DNA of 64,000 nt from Sapria himalayana (Eukaryota > Streptophyta > Magnoliopsida > Malpighiales > Rafflesiaceae). The position numbers and the translations under genes were made by a program. Numbering within the stretch: the stretch's first letter is position 1; every line of letters begins with the position of its first letter. Location: the NCBI GenBank assembly GCA_029783825.1, contig JAREIK010002415.1, positions 1,641,006 through 1,705,005 of the forward strand. Reading direction: 5' to 3'. The notes beneath the pieces were generated by a model. It did no database searches. It was not told where the DNA came from and was given only the letters and a program-made list of their open reading frames with translations. This document shows positions 12,950 through 24,789 of the stretch, one piece after another.

Positions 12950-14270
12950 TTTTATACTAAAGTTGCCTAGTGATTGGGGGATAATCAGTATGACTAAGGA
13001 AAACAGTAAGACTATGATGCTTTTACTTTCTTTTTCAAAGAGAATGAAGATAATTGATCTAGATTTTTCATATGCTTGTTTGGAATAAAAAAAATTCTCA
13101 AAATAATCACTTATAATATGACTTTTATTCTAGCCAATCCTAGTAATTAGATTGATCAATGGGGAGTTGTCGAGTTGATGACCTGAAGACAAATGTAGAA
13201 GTCTTGGATTTTTGTTTGGATATATTTAACTTTTGGGAAAAAAAATTTTCATACGAGGAACAAAAATATGTTTTGGAGTCTACAAAATAAATAAAATTTT
13301 CTACAATGATAACTTTTATAATTTAAACTATCTCAATCTGCAAAAATAAGGCATATGAGGTGATTGACTATTTGGTCTACTTGGGTTTGGGAAAACTAGT
13401 TTTGTTGTTGTTGTTGTTTAAATTATGTTTGAATTTAATGTGCATTATATTTATTTAATGTTACAATTAATTTAATGAGAATTGTTAGAGGTTCTCTCAT
13501 TAAATAAAGGTGGAAATAACATTAAATAAATTCAAACATTAATCTTTCTAAAAACAATTATATAAATTGTTTTAAAAGAAAAAAAATTGATTTTTGGAAT
13601 GAAACTCACATGGCTCGTGTGATATACAAAAATTTTTAGCAAATCCTTTCAACTTTGTTAGGTATGGTACATGTTGTCCATCTTATTACAAAACATGAAA
13701 GCCTTCATCTTATTTTTGGTTTGTCTATTGTAATAATTACATAAGATTTCTAAAACCATTTGTAACAAATTTTTAGTGGAAAAGGGAGTCTTTTAAAAAG
13801 CATTTTTTTTAATCTTCTTTTATACACAAGGTACTTATGGAGGAAGTTAGGAGGATATGCAATATTCATGTAGGACTTGTGGTAGATGTGTTTGTGCATA
13901 GGATGTGTGGTATTCTTGCGAAATATGTGTGGTGTTCGTGTGGTGATCATGCAGTACATATTGTCCATGAGTTCTTGAAAATTTATCGAATATGAGGAGT
14001 ATCGGATTTAGAAAATAAACTTCCAAACTTAATTTATTCATTTATTTCAACTACATTTTACATTTCAGTCTTCAAATAGTTGGTGTATGGATAATGGATT
14101 GTTTTAATCTGTGTGTTTTATTATTATCATGCATTTTGTTATTTTTGGGCAAAATACTTGTTTGTGTTTGCAATTATATTATGCTGGTTTTGGGTAGAAA
14201 ATATATTGGTGATTTGTAGTTGTACAATTTTAGGTTTGTTGATATGTGTGTGTGTGTTCGGGATGATTAG
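12950..14270 (+). repeat. Dispersed repeat R1, first direct unit (diverged)
   Basis: Weaker similarity in the same order as the next two units: a TTTTATTCTAGCCAATC...GATCAATGGGGAGTTG block near 13120, an ATGCAATATTCATGTAGGAC...GTGTTCGTGTGGTG block near 13857-13945, and a TGTGTGTGTG run near 14245. This is the most diverged of the three direct units. Confidence 0.4.
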
Positions 14271-15860
14271 AAGAGAGCTGATGAATTGGCAGTAAGAGTT
14301 AATTTTTTATTCTAGTTACTTTTGGGGATAAGATGGATCAAGGAGGAACTTATGAGTTGCAAGTAAAAGTTATGCCTTTACTTTAGACATTTTCAAGGAT
14401 CTATTAGATCAATCAAGAGGGAGCTTATGACATAGAAGGAAAAGAGAAGTATTGAGGAATTAATGAAGAAAATCTATTTTTTTAAGGAAAATTAGATTTT
14501 CAAGGAAAATTAAATTATAAAGAAACTATTTTTCGTGTAAGGAATGAGAATTAGTTTCAAGATTTATTAATTACCCTTTGACTTTTAAATTTAAACCAAG
14601 GACATGTCTTGGTATTCCCAAATAGATTAGATGGGAAGATTGATGGGTTTCCTGGGTTAGCCAAATCGGTTTGATTTAGTTTTTGTTTAAATTTAATTTT
14701 GTTTGGTTTGATTTTCATATTAATTTAATTTAAATGAATAGGGGCGCTCTTATGTAAATTAAGTGCTATTAACAATTAAAATAAAATGTTAAAGTTTTAT
14801 AATATAAAACTTGTTTTGAAAAAAAAAAGAAATAGAGAGCACATGTCGGGTGTCAGTGGCATGTGTGTGTTCTTGGAAATTAAGAAACAATCCATTCTTT
14901 TTGGGAGAGAATAACATAATTGTCATGACATGATAGCTATGATAGGCATGGTTGTGATTGCTGATATGACAACATCCATGGTGTGGCTACTACCATGAAA
15001 GGCATGGCTAGTCACACATAAACAAGATGCAAAGAATAGTTTCCATGCAAGATATGGTATACGAGACTTCCATGACTTGCACATGATTGTGTGGGTGGCT
15101 GGTATGCAGGAAAAGAAAAAAAAAACCCATGGGGTGGGCTATCTTATTTTCATGATGAAAGGGGATTATGCCCCTTCCCCTTCTAGTTCTATAAGGTTTG
15201 GATAGGGTAACATTCTTGTTTTGGGATTGAGTTGCCCACATGTGTGATATGATATTCTTCTAATCTTCATTTGTATATTAAAGCATGCTCTATATTTGAG
15301 TGGCATTTATGTGATAATCATGCAATGTTTATGTGGAGGATGTGCTGGTGTTCGTGTGGTGCTCGAGTGCTTAGGATTATGCCGAAAATACAAAAGAATA
15401 CTTGAATGTTTAGATTACAATTTATTTATTAATTGTGAGCTTGTAATTATTATAATATGGACTTTTAGTTAGGTGTGATATTGTTTGTGGGTGGATGTAT
15501 ATAAATTTTATTATTTTGAGCAGAATGTGTGTGTGTGTGTATTGTTCAGTCTTGATTTGTTAAATTTTAGATTTGTTTCTATATATAATATATTAGATAG
15601 AATTTGTATATATGTAGATAGTATATGTATATATATATTCATAATAAAATTTATGTTTTGGAAAAATATACCTATAAAATCCAAAATGGTTTGTGTTATA
15701 TTGTGTTTTGGTAAAGTTAACTAGATAATTTTAAAATATTTAAAATCATAATATAAAATTAATAAACACATTGTTGGATATAGAATTTATTTAAAAACTA
15801 TTTTGGTTTTTAAGCTATGTTTCAATCAGTCATCAATAAGTGATAGTAGAGCGAGTTAAT
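14270..15860 (+). repeat. Dispersed repeat R1, second direct unit
   Basis: This uninterrupted unit is the best reference for the family. Landmarks: GAAGTAAAAGTT-like block (14360), TTAACAATTAAAATAAAATG (14770), GCATGTGTGTGTTCTTGG (14858), CATGACTTGCACATGATTGTG (15071), TGTGGAGGATGTGCTGG (15331), TGTGATATTGTTTGTG (15474) and a TG run at 15528. All recur in order at 16700-19600. It holds no credible gene. Confidence 0.65.
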
Positions 15861-16139
15861 TATTTTTATGTGATTAAATATTTTATTAGTCCAGACAAAT
15901 AAATTATTTCTTAGGAAAGAAAAATAATTAATTGGAGATGTCTAGAAATAAAATATAAATCTTTAAGTTATTATTTGACAAAATTAGTTAAGAAAAGGGA
16001 ATATGGAAGATATAAAAGCCACCATATGTGTCACTTGAATCTTGGTTGGAATGTGATTTAGTTTCCTAGGTATAGTAGATTAGTCAGGTTGGGCAAAAGT
16101 GTGATGACTATGGATTAATCAGGATAGACATCAAGTTTA

Positions 16140-16153
16140 TTTGGCATCAGAGT
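16140..16153 (+). other. Primer-binding-site-like sequence
   Basis: Reads TTTGGCATCAGAGT, one base from the common plant LTR-retrotransposon site TTTGGTATCAGAG. It follows R1 unit 2 in the plus orientation, which supports R1 being an LTR. No clear LTR end was placed next to it. Confidence 0.35.
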
Positions 16154-17205
16154 ATTTATTTGAAGACAAACATTTCATTTAGATATATTGAATATTTTTA
16201 TGAGCCTATTATCCACTAGAATTTCACATAATATGGGTCATGTATAAATATCAATAGTCTTTGGGTCGCTTGATAAATCAAGGGGTAAAGGGAATATTTC
16301 AATGATGATTTATAATCTATGGTTGGTTTGGATTGAGAAAGTGACTTGCAAGAAATAACAAGCACTAACTATGAACTACAAAAAAAATGGAAATATTCAT
16401 GTGGAAGATCCAATTTTCATAAGAAAGTTATCTACACTTACAATCCAAAAGTCACATTGTAATGAGAAGATAGCCGGTATAATTAAGGTGAGTCATAGAA
16501 CTATATTGTTATTAATCAATTCTTCTAAAGAGATAGATGTTGGTTGATTTGGATTTCTCAAATATTTGTTTCGAGATAAGAATGATTATTAAAAGAATCT
16601 CATGCTAATATCACTTTTATTCCAATCACTTATGAAAATTGGCCATATCACGAGGGAGTTGATGAATCGAAAGTAAAATTGACTCTTTTATTCTAATCAT
16701 TTATAGGGATCAAATAGATCAATGAAGAACTTATATGTTGGAAGTAAAAGTTATACTTTTATTTTAGCCACTCTCAGGTAACTACCAGATCAATGGAAAG
16801 ATTATGACTTGGAAAAAAAAAGAGGAGTCCAAAAAAATTAACAAATACAATTTAAGTTTTAGAAAAATCAAAATTTCAAAGAAATATTTCTCATGTGTAT
16901 AACAAGAATTGGTTTCTGGGTTAACATGGGAGAACTTCATGTGACTTTCAAATCTAAACTAATGACCTATCTTGATCGGCTCAAATAGAGTAGAGGAAGA
17001 GATTGTTGGGTCTTCTTAGGTTGGGCATACTTGGTTTGGTCTAGTTTTGCTTTATGTTTTATTTTGTTTGGTTTAATTTTCTTGTTAATTTACTTTAAAT
17101 GAATAGAATTGCTATCATTTAAATTGATGCCTATTAACAATTAAAATAAAAAAGTAAAGTTTTATAATATAAAATTTGTTTTTAAAAAAAGATAGAAATT
17201 AGAGT

Positions 17206-17907
17206 TGGAAAATTATATTTTGGGGTGCTCCCCCAGAAAAATTTAAGAATTTGAAACTTATATTTTTAAGTTTCAAAAAAAGTCACTAAAATCTTAAAAT
17301 ATTTAAATGTAGTGCTCTCTATTACGTTTATACTAAACTACCCTTGCCCTTTCTCATTGGCTCATGCCCTCACCCATCGAGCTCGATGAAGATCGACCAT
17401 GAGCTCCATCGATCTCCTAGAGCTCTTGGTCGCGCTCCTTGAGCTCGACCTGGAGCTCCTTCGAGCTCCTTATAGCTCCAGAAGCTCGACCGAGAGCTCG
17501 GGCAGACGGGCTAGGGGAGACGGGCTAGGGGCGAGGGTGAGGACGAGGGCGTGGGCGAGGGTCGAGGGTGTGGACAAGGGCGAGGGGCGATGGCGAGGGG
17601 CAAGGGCGTGGGCGAGGGTCAAGGGCGTGGACAAGGGCGAGGGGCGAGGGCGAGGGGCAAGGGCGAGGGGCAAGGGCGAGGGGCGAGGGCGAGGGGCGAG
17701 GGCGAGGGGCAAGGGCGTGGGGCGAGGGCGTGGGTGAGGGTGTGGGCGAGGGGCGAAAGCTTGGGCAAAGGTAGTTTAGGACTTACGAAATTGGATGCAC
17801 TATTTTTTTTTAATCTATTTTTAGTTTTGTGACTTTTTAAAATATGTCAAAATTTTAGTTTATAAATCTTAAAAATTTATGGGAACATCCCAAAACATAA
17901 TTCTCCC
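17206..17907. mobile_element. Mutator-like foldback element, copy 2
   Basis: A 702-bp relative of the element at 5667. The left end reads TGGAAAATTATATTTTGGGG and the right end, reversed, GGGAGAATTATGTTTTGGG. Flanks are AATTAGAGT (17197-17205) and AATTAGAAT (17908-17916), a 9-bp duplication with one mismatch. The core begins with GAGCTC-rich text like copy 1, then becomes a long G-rich run of GGGCGAGG and GGGCAAGG units (about 17500-17765). The open frames of 70-110 codons in the core come from that low-complexity run. No transposase. Confidence 0.85.
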
Positions 17908-18032
17908 AATTAGAATAAGTAGGATATCATGTGTATGTTCTTGAAAAGAAGAGAATAATTCCTTTTTTTTAGAAAGGGATTAACATGGATGTCTTGGCAT
18001 GCATGATTATCATGATATGCATGACTATCATG

Positions 18033-18493
18033 TAGAGGTGTCAACTAGGCCGGGCAGGCCGGCCCGGCATGGTAATATCCCGTGCCCGGGCTCATGTCGT
18101 GCTCGACCACGGCACAATCGTGCCGTGCCGTGCCGAGGCCAACCGGGCCTCGTGTCGTGCCTGGCCCGGCACGGTACCGTGCCGAAATTAATTTTTTTTA
18201 AATTAGGGTTACGGAGGTGTCGAAATCCTAATTTTTTTTTAAAATTAGGGCTTCGGGCGCGTCGAAATCCTAATTTTTTTAAATTAGGGGTTTGACGCAA
18301 TGTCGTGCGTCGAAACCCTAATTTTTTTTAATTTAGGGTTAAGCACGACCAGTCCGAACCTGGTGGATCATGCCGCATGCCCGTGCCGGGCTGAACCCCC
18401 ACAAAACCATGCCGGGCCAGGCACGAAAGCACGACATGCCTGAAAAAATGGGCCTGGCGGGGCCGGCCCGACACGTCACGTTTGACACCTCTA
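18033..18493. mobile_element. Non-autonomous hAT element
   Basis: A 461-bp element with ends TAGAGGTGTCAA and TTGACACCTCTA, flanked by a perfect 8-bp duplication CTATCATG (18025-18032 and 18494-18501). Inverted 12-bp ends with an 8-bp duplication define the hAT superfamily. Subterminal regions are GC-rich with repeated GTGCC/GGCAC. The centre (18185-18345) holds four palindromic CCTAATTTTTTTAAATTAGG-like blocks. It encodes no transposase and shares its ends with the coding copy at 38203, which could have mobilised it. Confidence 0.93.
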
Positions 18494-18713
18494 CTATCAT
18501 GGCATGATAGCCCTAGTATGCACAATTTCCATGATCGACGTGACAGCAACCATTATATGGCAGGTTGTGCATAAACAAAAACAAATGCATGGATGGTACA
18601 AAAGACATGGCAAATTGAACTCCCATGGCTTGCACGTGATTATGTAGGACCGGTGGATTGCTAATATGCGTGAAAAGAAAAAGTTAACTCACAAAATGGA
18701 TTGTTTATTTTTT

Positions 18714-19254
18714 GTCAGAATTATGTTTTGAGGTGTTTCCACATAAATATTTAAGATTTAGAAACTAAATTTTTATATTTTTAAAAAAGTCACAAAACTA
18801 AAAATAATATAAAAATAAGTACACCCAAATTAGTAAGTACCAAGCTACCCTCGCCCACGCCCACGCCTACACCCACGCCCATTCCCACGCCCCACACCCC
18901 ATGCCCACGCCCCTCACCCACGTCCTCGCCCACGTCCTCGCCCACGCCCACGCCCACACCCACGCCTACGCCCCTCTCCCACGCCCTTGCCCCTCGCCCA
19001 CGCCCTCGCCCTCGCTCGATAGCAAGCTCTGGGAGTTTGAGGCTGAGCTCCTGGTGCTCAAAAAAGCTCGACTCCGAGGGCGTGGGCGAGGGGAGTAGGC
19101 CAGAGCGTGGGCGTGGGCGAGGGTAGCTTGATACTTATGAATTTGAGTGCACTTATTTTTTATTTATTTTTAGTTTTGTGACTTTTTTAAAATATAAAAA
19201 TTTTAGTTTCTGAATCTTAAATATTTCTGGAGAAACACCCTAAAACACAATTCT
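18714..19254. mobile_element. Mutator-like foldback element, copy 3
   Basis: About 540 bp, same family as 5667 and 17206. The left arm has CAGAATTATGTTTTGAGG and ACACCCAAATTAGTAAGTAC; the right arm has the reverse complement (TACTTATGAATTTGAGTGCAC and AAACACAATTCT). The core (18848-19015) is C-rich CCCACGCCCACGCC text, followed by a short GAGCTC-rich piece and a G-rich run. Target duplication is unclear because T-rich sequence (TTTATTTTT) lies on both sides, so the ends are good to a few bases only. Confidence 0.8.
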
Positions 19255-19829
19255 TTATTTTTTTTTCACGGAAAGGGGGTTGTCCCCCATTCCCGACCTG
19301 TTCTATAAGGTGTAGATTGAGCATCAATCCTATTTTGAGATTGGGCTGTCCCTATGAATGATAGGATACTCTTCTAATCTTATTCTATATATTTAGGCAT
19401 GCACGATGTTCGTATAATGTTCATGTGGAGGATGTGCTGGTGACCTCGTGGTGCTCAGGTGCTCAATATTATATTGAAAATACAAACAAATACTCAATGT
19501 ATTTAGATTCCAGCTAATTTGTTAATTGTGAGCTTATGATTAATATAATCTGGATTGTTAATTGGGTGTGATATTGTTTGTGTGTGAATATGTGTGTGTG
19601 TGTGTGTGTGTATGGCGTGCGTGTGTGTGTGTATTGGACATAATATATTTGTGAAATCCGAAATAGTTTAGAATCTATGATGTTTTGGTATAGTTAATTA
19701 GATATTTTTTAAAAATATAAAGTCTCAAAAAAAATTAATTAACCTATTATTGGAATGAGAATTAATTTCTAGAATGTTCTTAGTTTTTAATTACATCTCG
19801 GTCGATCCCCAATAGTATTGTATATGTAT

Positions 19830-19861
19830 TGATATACATGTATGTATATGTCTATGTAGAT

Positions 19862-19906
<45 letters not shown>

Positions 19907-22688
19907 ATATAGATGTATGTATAAATACATATATATAGACATATAATATATATGGATACATATATATGGTACACACACACACACATATATGTATGTATGT
20001 ATATGTGTGTGTGTGTGTACATAATATTTATATGTATTTATAGACACATAATTAGGTAGGATATATATATATATATATAACATATAGACCATAATATACA
20101 TGCATATATATAATGCGTTGATATGTGTATATATATGTGCATTGACATATATGTATAATAGTACATATATACAAAGAAACTTATATTCCTATTGTAGTAC
20201 ATAATAGTATATATATATATATATATATATATAAACATATACTACTTGAATAATTAAATATGCCTATATATGTATTGACATATAATTATGTGTATATATA
20301 CTACTATTGTCTGTTATTTTCAATGGACTTTTAATATACATAATTATATGTAAAGCAATATATATATATATATATATATTGAAGCAATATATGTCTATAT
20401 ATGTACATGTATGTTTATAAATGTATATGTATATACATATATAGTTTGTAGTATACGTCTATATATATACTTGTATGTCTATCTATACATATATATATAC
20501 TATTGTATATAGTGCTTCATTATTTTTAGTGCTTGAATATATGTGTGTGTGTGTGTGTACTCTTTTATTTAAGTGTTATTTTCAATACGAATAAAATATG
20601 TGTACATTTACATATAAACATTCATATATCTACATTTATATATATTACTTGAATATAGGTCCATATATACATACTACTATATATGTGTATTATTTTAAAT
20701 TCAAATAGAATACAGGTAATATATACTATAGTATGTGTATATGTATGTATCCAAAGATATATATAAAAAGATGAAGTTTAGTTTGAATTTTTTTTTAAAC
20801 AAAATTTATTATAAATAATATTGTGAATTGTAACTGAAGTTCAACTTATATTACTTTAATATATGTGTATTATTTTTAATGCGAATTAATATATATGTAT
20901 ACATTTATATACTTTAGTATGTTTATGTATGTGTCTAGTCATTTGTCTAGAAAAATAAAATTTTGTATGAAAAATTTGGTTAAAAACAAAATTAATTATT
21001 TTTAAATTTGTGAATTATAACTAGAATTCAACTTATACTACTATATATATGTGTATTATTTTTAGTGCAAATTAATGTATTGATATACATATATTGAAGT
21101 GGAGTTCAATATGTATATTATTAATTAAATTTTAGACTAAAATTTAATTTAATTTTTATAAAAAATGTAATCATTTTTATAAAAATGGTTTTTAATAGAT
21201 ATTATTAATTGAATTTTTATAAAAAAAACTGAAATTTTTAATAAATATTTATTCATTTTTATAGAAATTTGAAATTTCCAATCATTTTTATAAAAAATGT
21301 CAAGTTCCATATGATTTTTTTTTTGGTAAAAATCAATTTTTTTGTTTGTAATTGGAGTTTAATTTATTTTGTTATCAATATCTAATTGTGAATTTTTGAA
21401 AGGATATTATTAAATAAAATTTTGGATAAAACAGATGAGTAATAAATAGAATTGCAATAAAATTTATTTCCATTCAGTTTTTTAAAATTACAAATAATAA
21501 AAGAATTTCAAATCAAATTAACATGTTAAATTAATATTTTCTTCGAATATCATGCTATGCAATATTAACATACATAGCACATAATTATGTATCATAAATT
21601 ATATCACAAATATCTTTATTAACATACATCACAAAATTTAAAATTTATTGTATTGTAATATAAATATAAATATAAATATAAATATAAATATAAATATAAA
21701 TATAAATATAAATATAAATATAAATATAAATATAAATATAAATATAAATATAAATATAAATATAAATATAAATATAAATATAAATATAAATATAAATATA
21801 AATATAAATATAAATATAAATATAAATATAAATATAAATATAAATATAAATATAAATATAAATATAAATATAAATATAAATATAAATATAAATATAAATA
21901 TAAATATAAATATAAATATAAATATAAATATAAATATAAATATGTATATTTATATGTATACGATGCAATTCAAGTCTTAGTTCATTTATACATATCACAA
22001 ATAGAAATGACATCATGGTTTGAAATCATATGCAACACATAATTTGAACATCACACAATGCGATATTAACTTTCAATATCAATGTTAACATATTCATAAA
22101 AAAAATGTGTTGCATCTCTTCCTCTAGTCAAGGACTCCAAAAGTATATTGATTCGACTTTGTTACCTATGACAAAGATAATAAAATTAAATAAACATTTA
22201 AACAAATTGTTAAAATATAAGAGAAGGATATACTTATATACTTATATGTTGTGTGTGTATGCATAATTAAATATATACACTTATATAAACTGCATGTTAC
22301 ACACACACTCACTCACACTCACCTATCTTGACATGCATATATGTATGCATTTGTAAATATGGGTTTACATTATATACTACACACACACACACACACTTAT
22401 TTATTTAATCAATAAAAAGTAGTTTTTACATGTAAACAAAATGTATAGATAGTCATATATATATATATATATATATATATAGTATATGCATATACTTTCA
22501 CATCCATATAATGCCATGTATAAATGTATGTATATTATTATGCATGTGATATACACAAATGACTATATATAAATTCTATATATACAAATGATCTATATGA
22601 AGACACACACACACACACACATATCTATACTCACCTATCTTGACATGCATATATATGCATGTTTGTAAACACAAAATTGCATTATATG

Positions 22689-22723
<35 letters not shown>

Positions 22724-23023
22724 AATAGAAGGTAGTTTATACGTGTAAATAGATTTCATATACAGACGTATGTATATACAAATAGTATATACATATACAT
22801 CCAAAAACATATTGTGCTATATTCATATATAGCAATATATACAAAAAATAAAACTATATATAAATGTCCACACACACACACACACACAACATACATATGT
22901 GCCATTATACATATATAATAGTATATTTACATATATATCTATATACACATATCTATATATACTCTTCTGTCTTGACATGTACATATATATGCATATTTAT
23001 AAACACAGGATTGTATTATGTAC

Positions 23024-23060
<37 letters not shown>

Positions 23061-23400
23061 ATGCATGCATGTATATCAATAGAAGGTAGTTTATACATAT
23101 AAATAAACAATATATATAGATGTATGTATATAAAAATAGTATATACATATACTCAAATACACTTAGTACCATATACATATATAATAGTATATATACATAT
23201 ACTACTATATATAAACATGTATATATACACATATGTTTAGTTATATCAACAAAAGATAGTATATGCATGTATATAGATAGTGTATATATAGACAATATAT
23301 ATAAATAATATATAAATATGTACTACTATTTCAAAATGTATATATGCATTTTTTATAATTATAATCACACACACACACACACACAGACACACAATACTTA
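19830..23400. repeat. Microsatellite-rich tract
   Basis: Interspersed TA, TATG, TATATG, CA and TG runs fill most of this stretch; the longest TA runs are near 19868, 20061, 20212, 20363 and 22459. From about 20760 to 21600 the sequence is plain AT-rich DNA. A segment carrying CTCACCTATCTTGACATGCATATAT-type text recurs near 22318, 22630 and (diverged) 22965, so part of it is a degenerate tandem array of about 320 bp units. No gene or transposon protein was recognised. Confidence 0.8.
21657..21943. repeat. (TAAATA)n hexanucleotide repeat, about 48 units
   Basis: An essentially uninterrupted TAAATA run of about 287 bp. It has no stop codon in several frames, which creates false open frames of Asn-Ile (plus strand) and Tyr-Ile (minus strand) dipeptides. 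Such purity suggests recent expansion. Confidence 0.98.
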
Positions 23401-23409
23401 CATATAGAC

Positions 23410-24780
23410 TACTAATTAAATGCGTTTGTGCATACATGTACACAAGTAAATACTCACAACAAAATATTTTAGTATATACTACACATGTCATGCACATGGA
23501 CAATCCAAAAGATGCATACATCAAATGAGTAAAATTATACCCAATATAAAATAATATACAAACAAAAACATTTCAAAACAAGTTACAAAATGTAAATATT
23601 AATACAAATAATAAAAAAAAAAGATAATTTTCAAAACATATCCTATTTGTGCATAAATTGAAATTCAACATGTTTCTTTCATGATTTTTCTGGCAAATGT
23701 TTAGACTTGAGAGTATATAAAGAAAAGTGAATTATACCAAATACATCGCGCACCAAGCCATCTTTACAAATTATTGGCATGTCATGTGTCTCTATCCCTA
23801 AAAATGAGCATGCATTTATTATTATTTTTTTGCAAATATATATCAATCATCAATAAAATTAATCACAAATTGGCCAAACTCTACAAATACACATTTTGTT
23901 AATGAAATCAATATTAACATTAGCTTCCCTAATACAAAATCCAAATATAACATTCATAATTTGAGATATTAGTAAGAGTCGACCTTTGGAAATGTTTGAC
24001 ATTACTTATTCTTCAATTTTAGAATTATTGATTCCTTTTAAACATAGTGAATCTGCCTTATGCTTAAGCAACATCGTATCAACCTTATATTCTCAATTAG
24101 AAAACTACATAGTGAATGATAATGTTCAACAAGAACCCAAGCATCAAAAGACTCCACTAGATTGGTTGTTATTTTTTCCAATCTTTTCATTGGGAACTTA
24201 GACATCATTATTGTGATCTTATTGTTGTGCCAAAACTTAATGTTTGTGACATGGTCCCAAATAATTATTACGCAATTATCTTTTATCCAATAAAGTTCTG
24301 CAAATATTTGAGTGATACAAATAGTAAAGTAAACTTAAGTCTAGATATCAATTTCATAGAAATTGTATAGGTAGTCTAACCATCTAATAGTAAACTAATT
24401 GATTCTCAAGTTGAGTAGATATACTTATATCTCAGAAAGATACTTAGACTCTAAAGTTAGCTCACTTTTTTGTGTATGATAATATTTTCATTAGTAGCTG
24501 TGTAATATTGTGTTTGTATGTATGACAAATAGTAGATTAGTATGAAAATGATCATGTGTCTTCATGGTGTATAAGATGACTATCAACTATTTGGTATTCA
24601 AATTATCAAATATTCTAGTAAATTTGGTGATTTTTAATGATGTGTAAGCTTGTAAATAGGATATTAATAAATTGATTTCATGACTTTGGAGTTTTGATAA
24701 AATTTGATAAATAGCCATGATATCTATAAGCTTTTGGAAGTAATTTGCTAAGGGGCATATTATGAAATATCTCATATTTT
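23410..24780. other. AT-rich stretch, nothing recognised
   Basis: No retroelement motif, splice-linked exon or repeat was recognised. The open frames present (for example 23986-24201) are short, compositionally like random AT-rich sequence, and match no family I know. Confidence 0.5.
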
Positions 24781-24789
24781 TAGCGTATA

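Larger units (their letters stand above)
16550..19820 (+). repeat. Dispersed repeat R1, third direct unit, split by three transposons
   Basis: With the elements at 17206-17907, 18033-18493 and 18714-19254 taken out, the remaining pieces align in order with 14300-15850. The matches are TTAACAATTAAAATAAAA at 17137, GTGTATGTTCTTG at 17931, CATGGCTTGCACGTGATTATG at 18624, TGTGGAGGATGTGCTGG at 19423 and TGTGATATTGTTTGTGTG at 19567. The duplication is therefore older than all three insertions. Confidence 0.65.

Noticed and set aside
17399..17832. Overlapping Gly/Arg/Ala-rich open frames
   Set aside because: They fall in the G-rich core of a foldback element and run in several frames and both strands.
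18190..18345. TTTAGGG-like words suggesting interstitial telomere repeats
   Set aside because: They are spaced 40-60 bp apart in palindromes, not in the tandem 7-bp pattern of telomeres.
21645..22016. Open frames of alternating Ile-Tyr or Asn-Ile
   Set aside because: Products of the TAAATA hexanucleotide array.
23986..24201. A 71-codon plus-strand frame
   Set aside because: No recognisable family, no linked exon, and length expected by chance in 64 kb.
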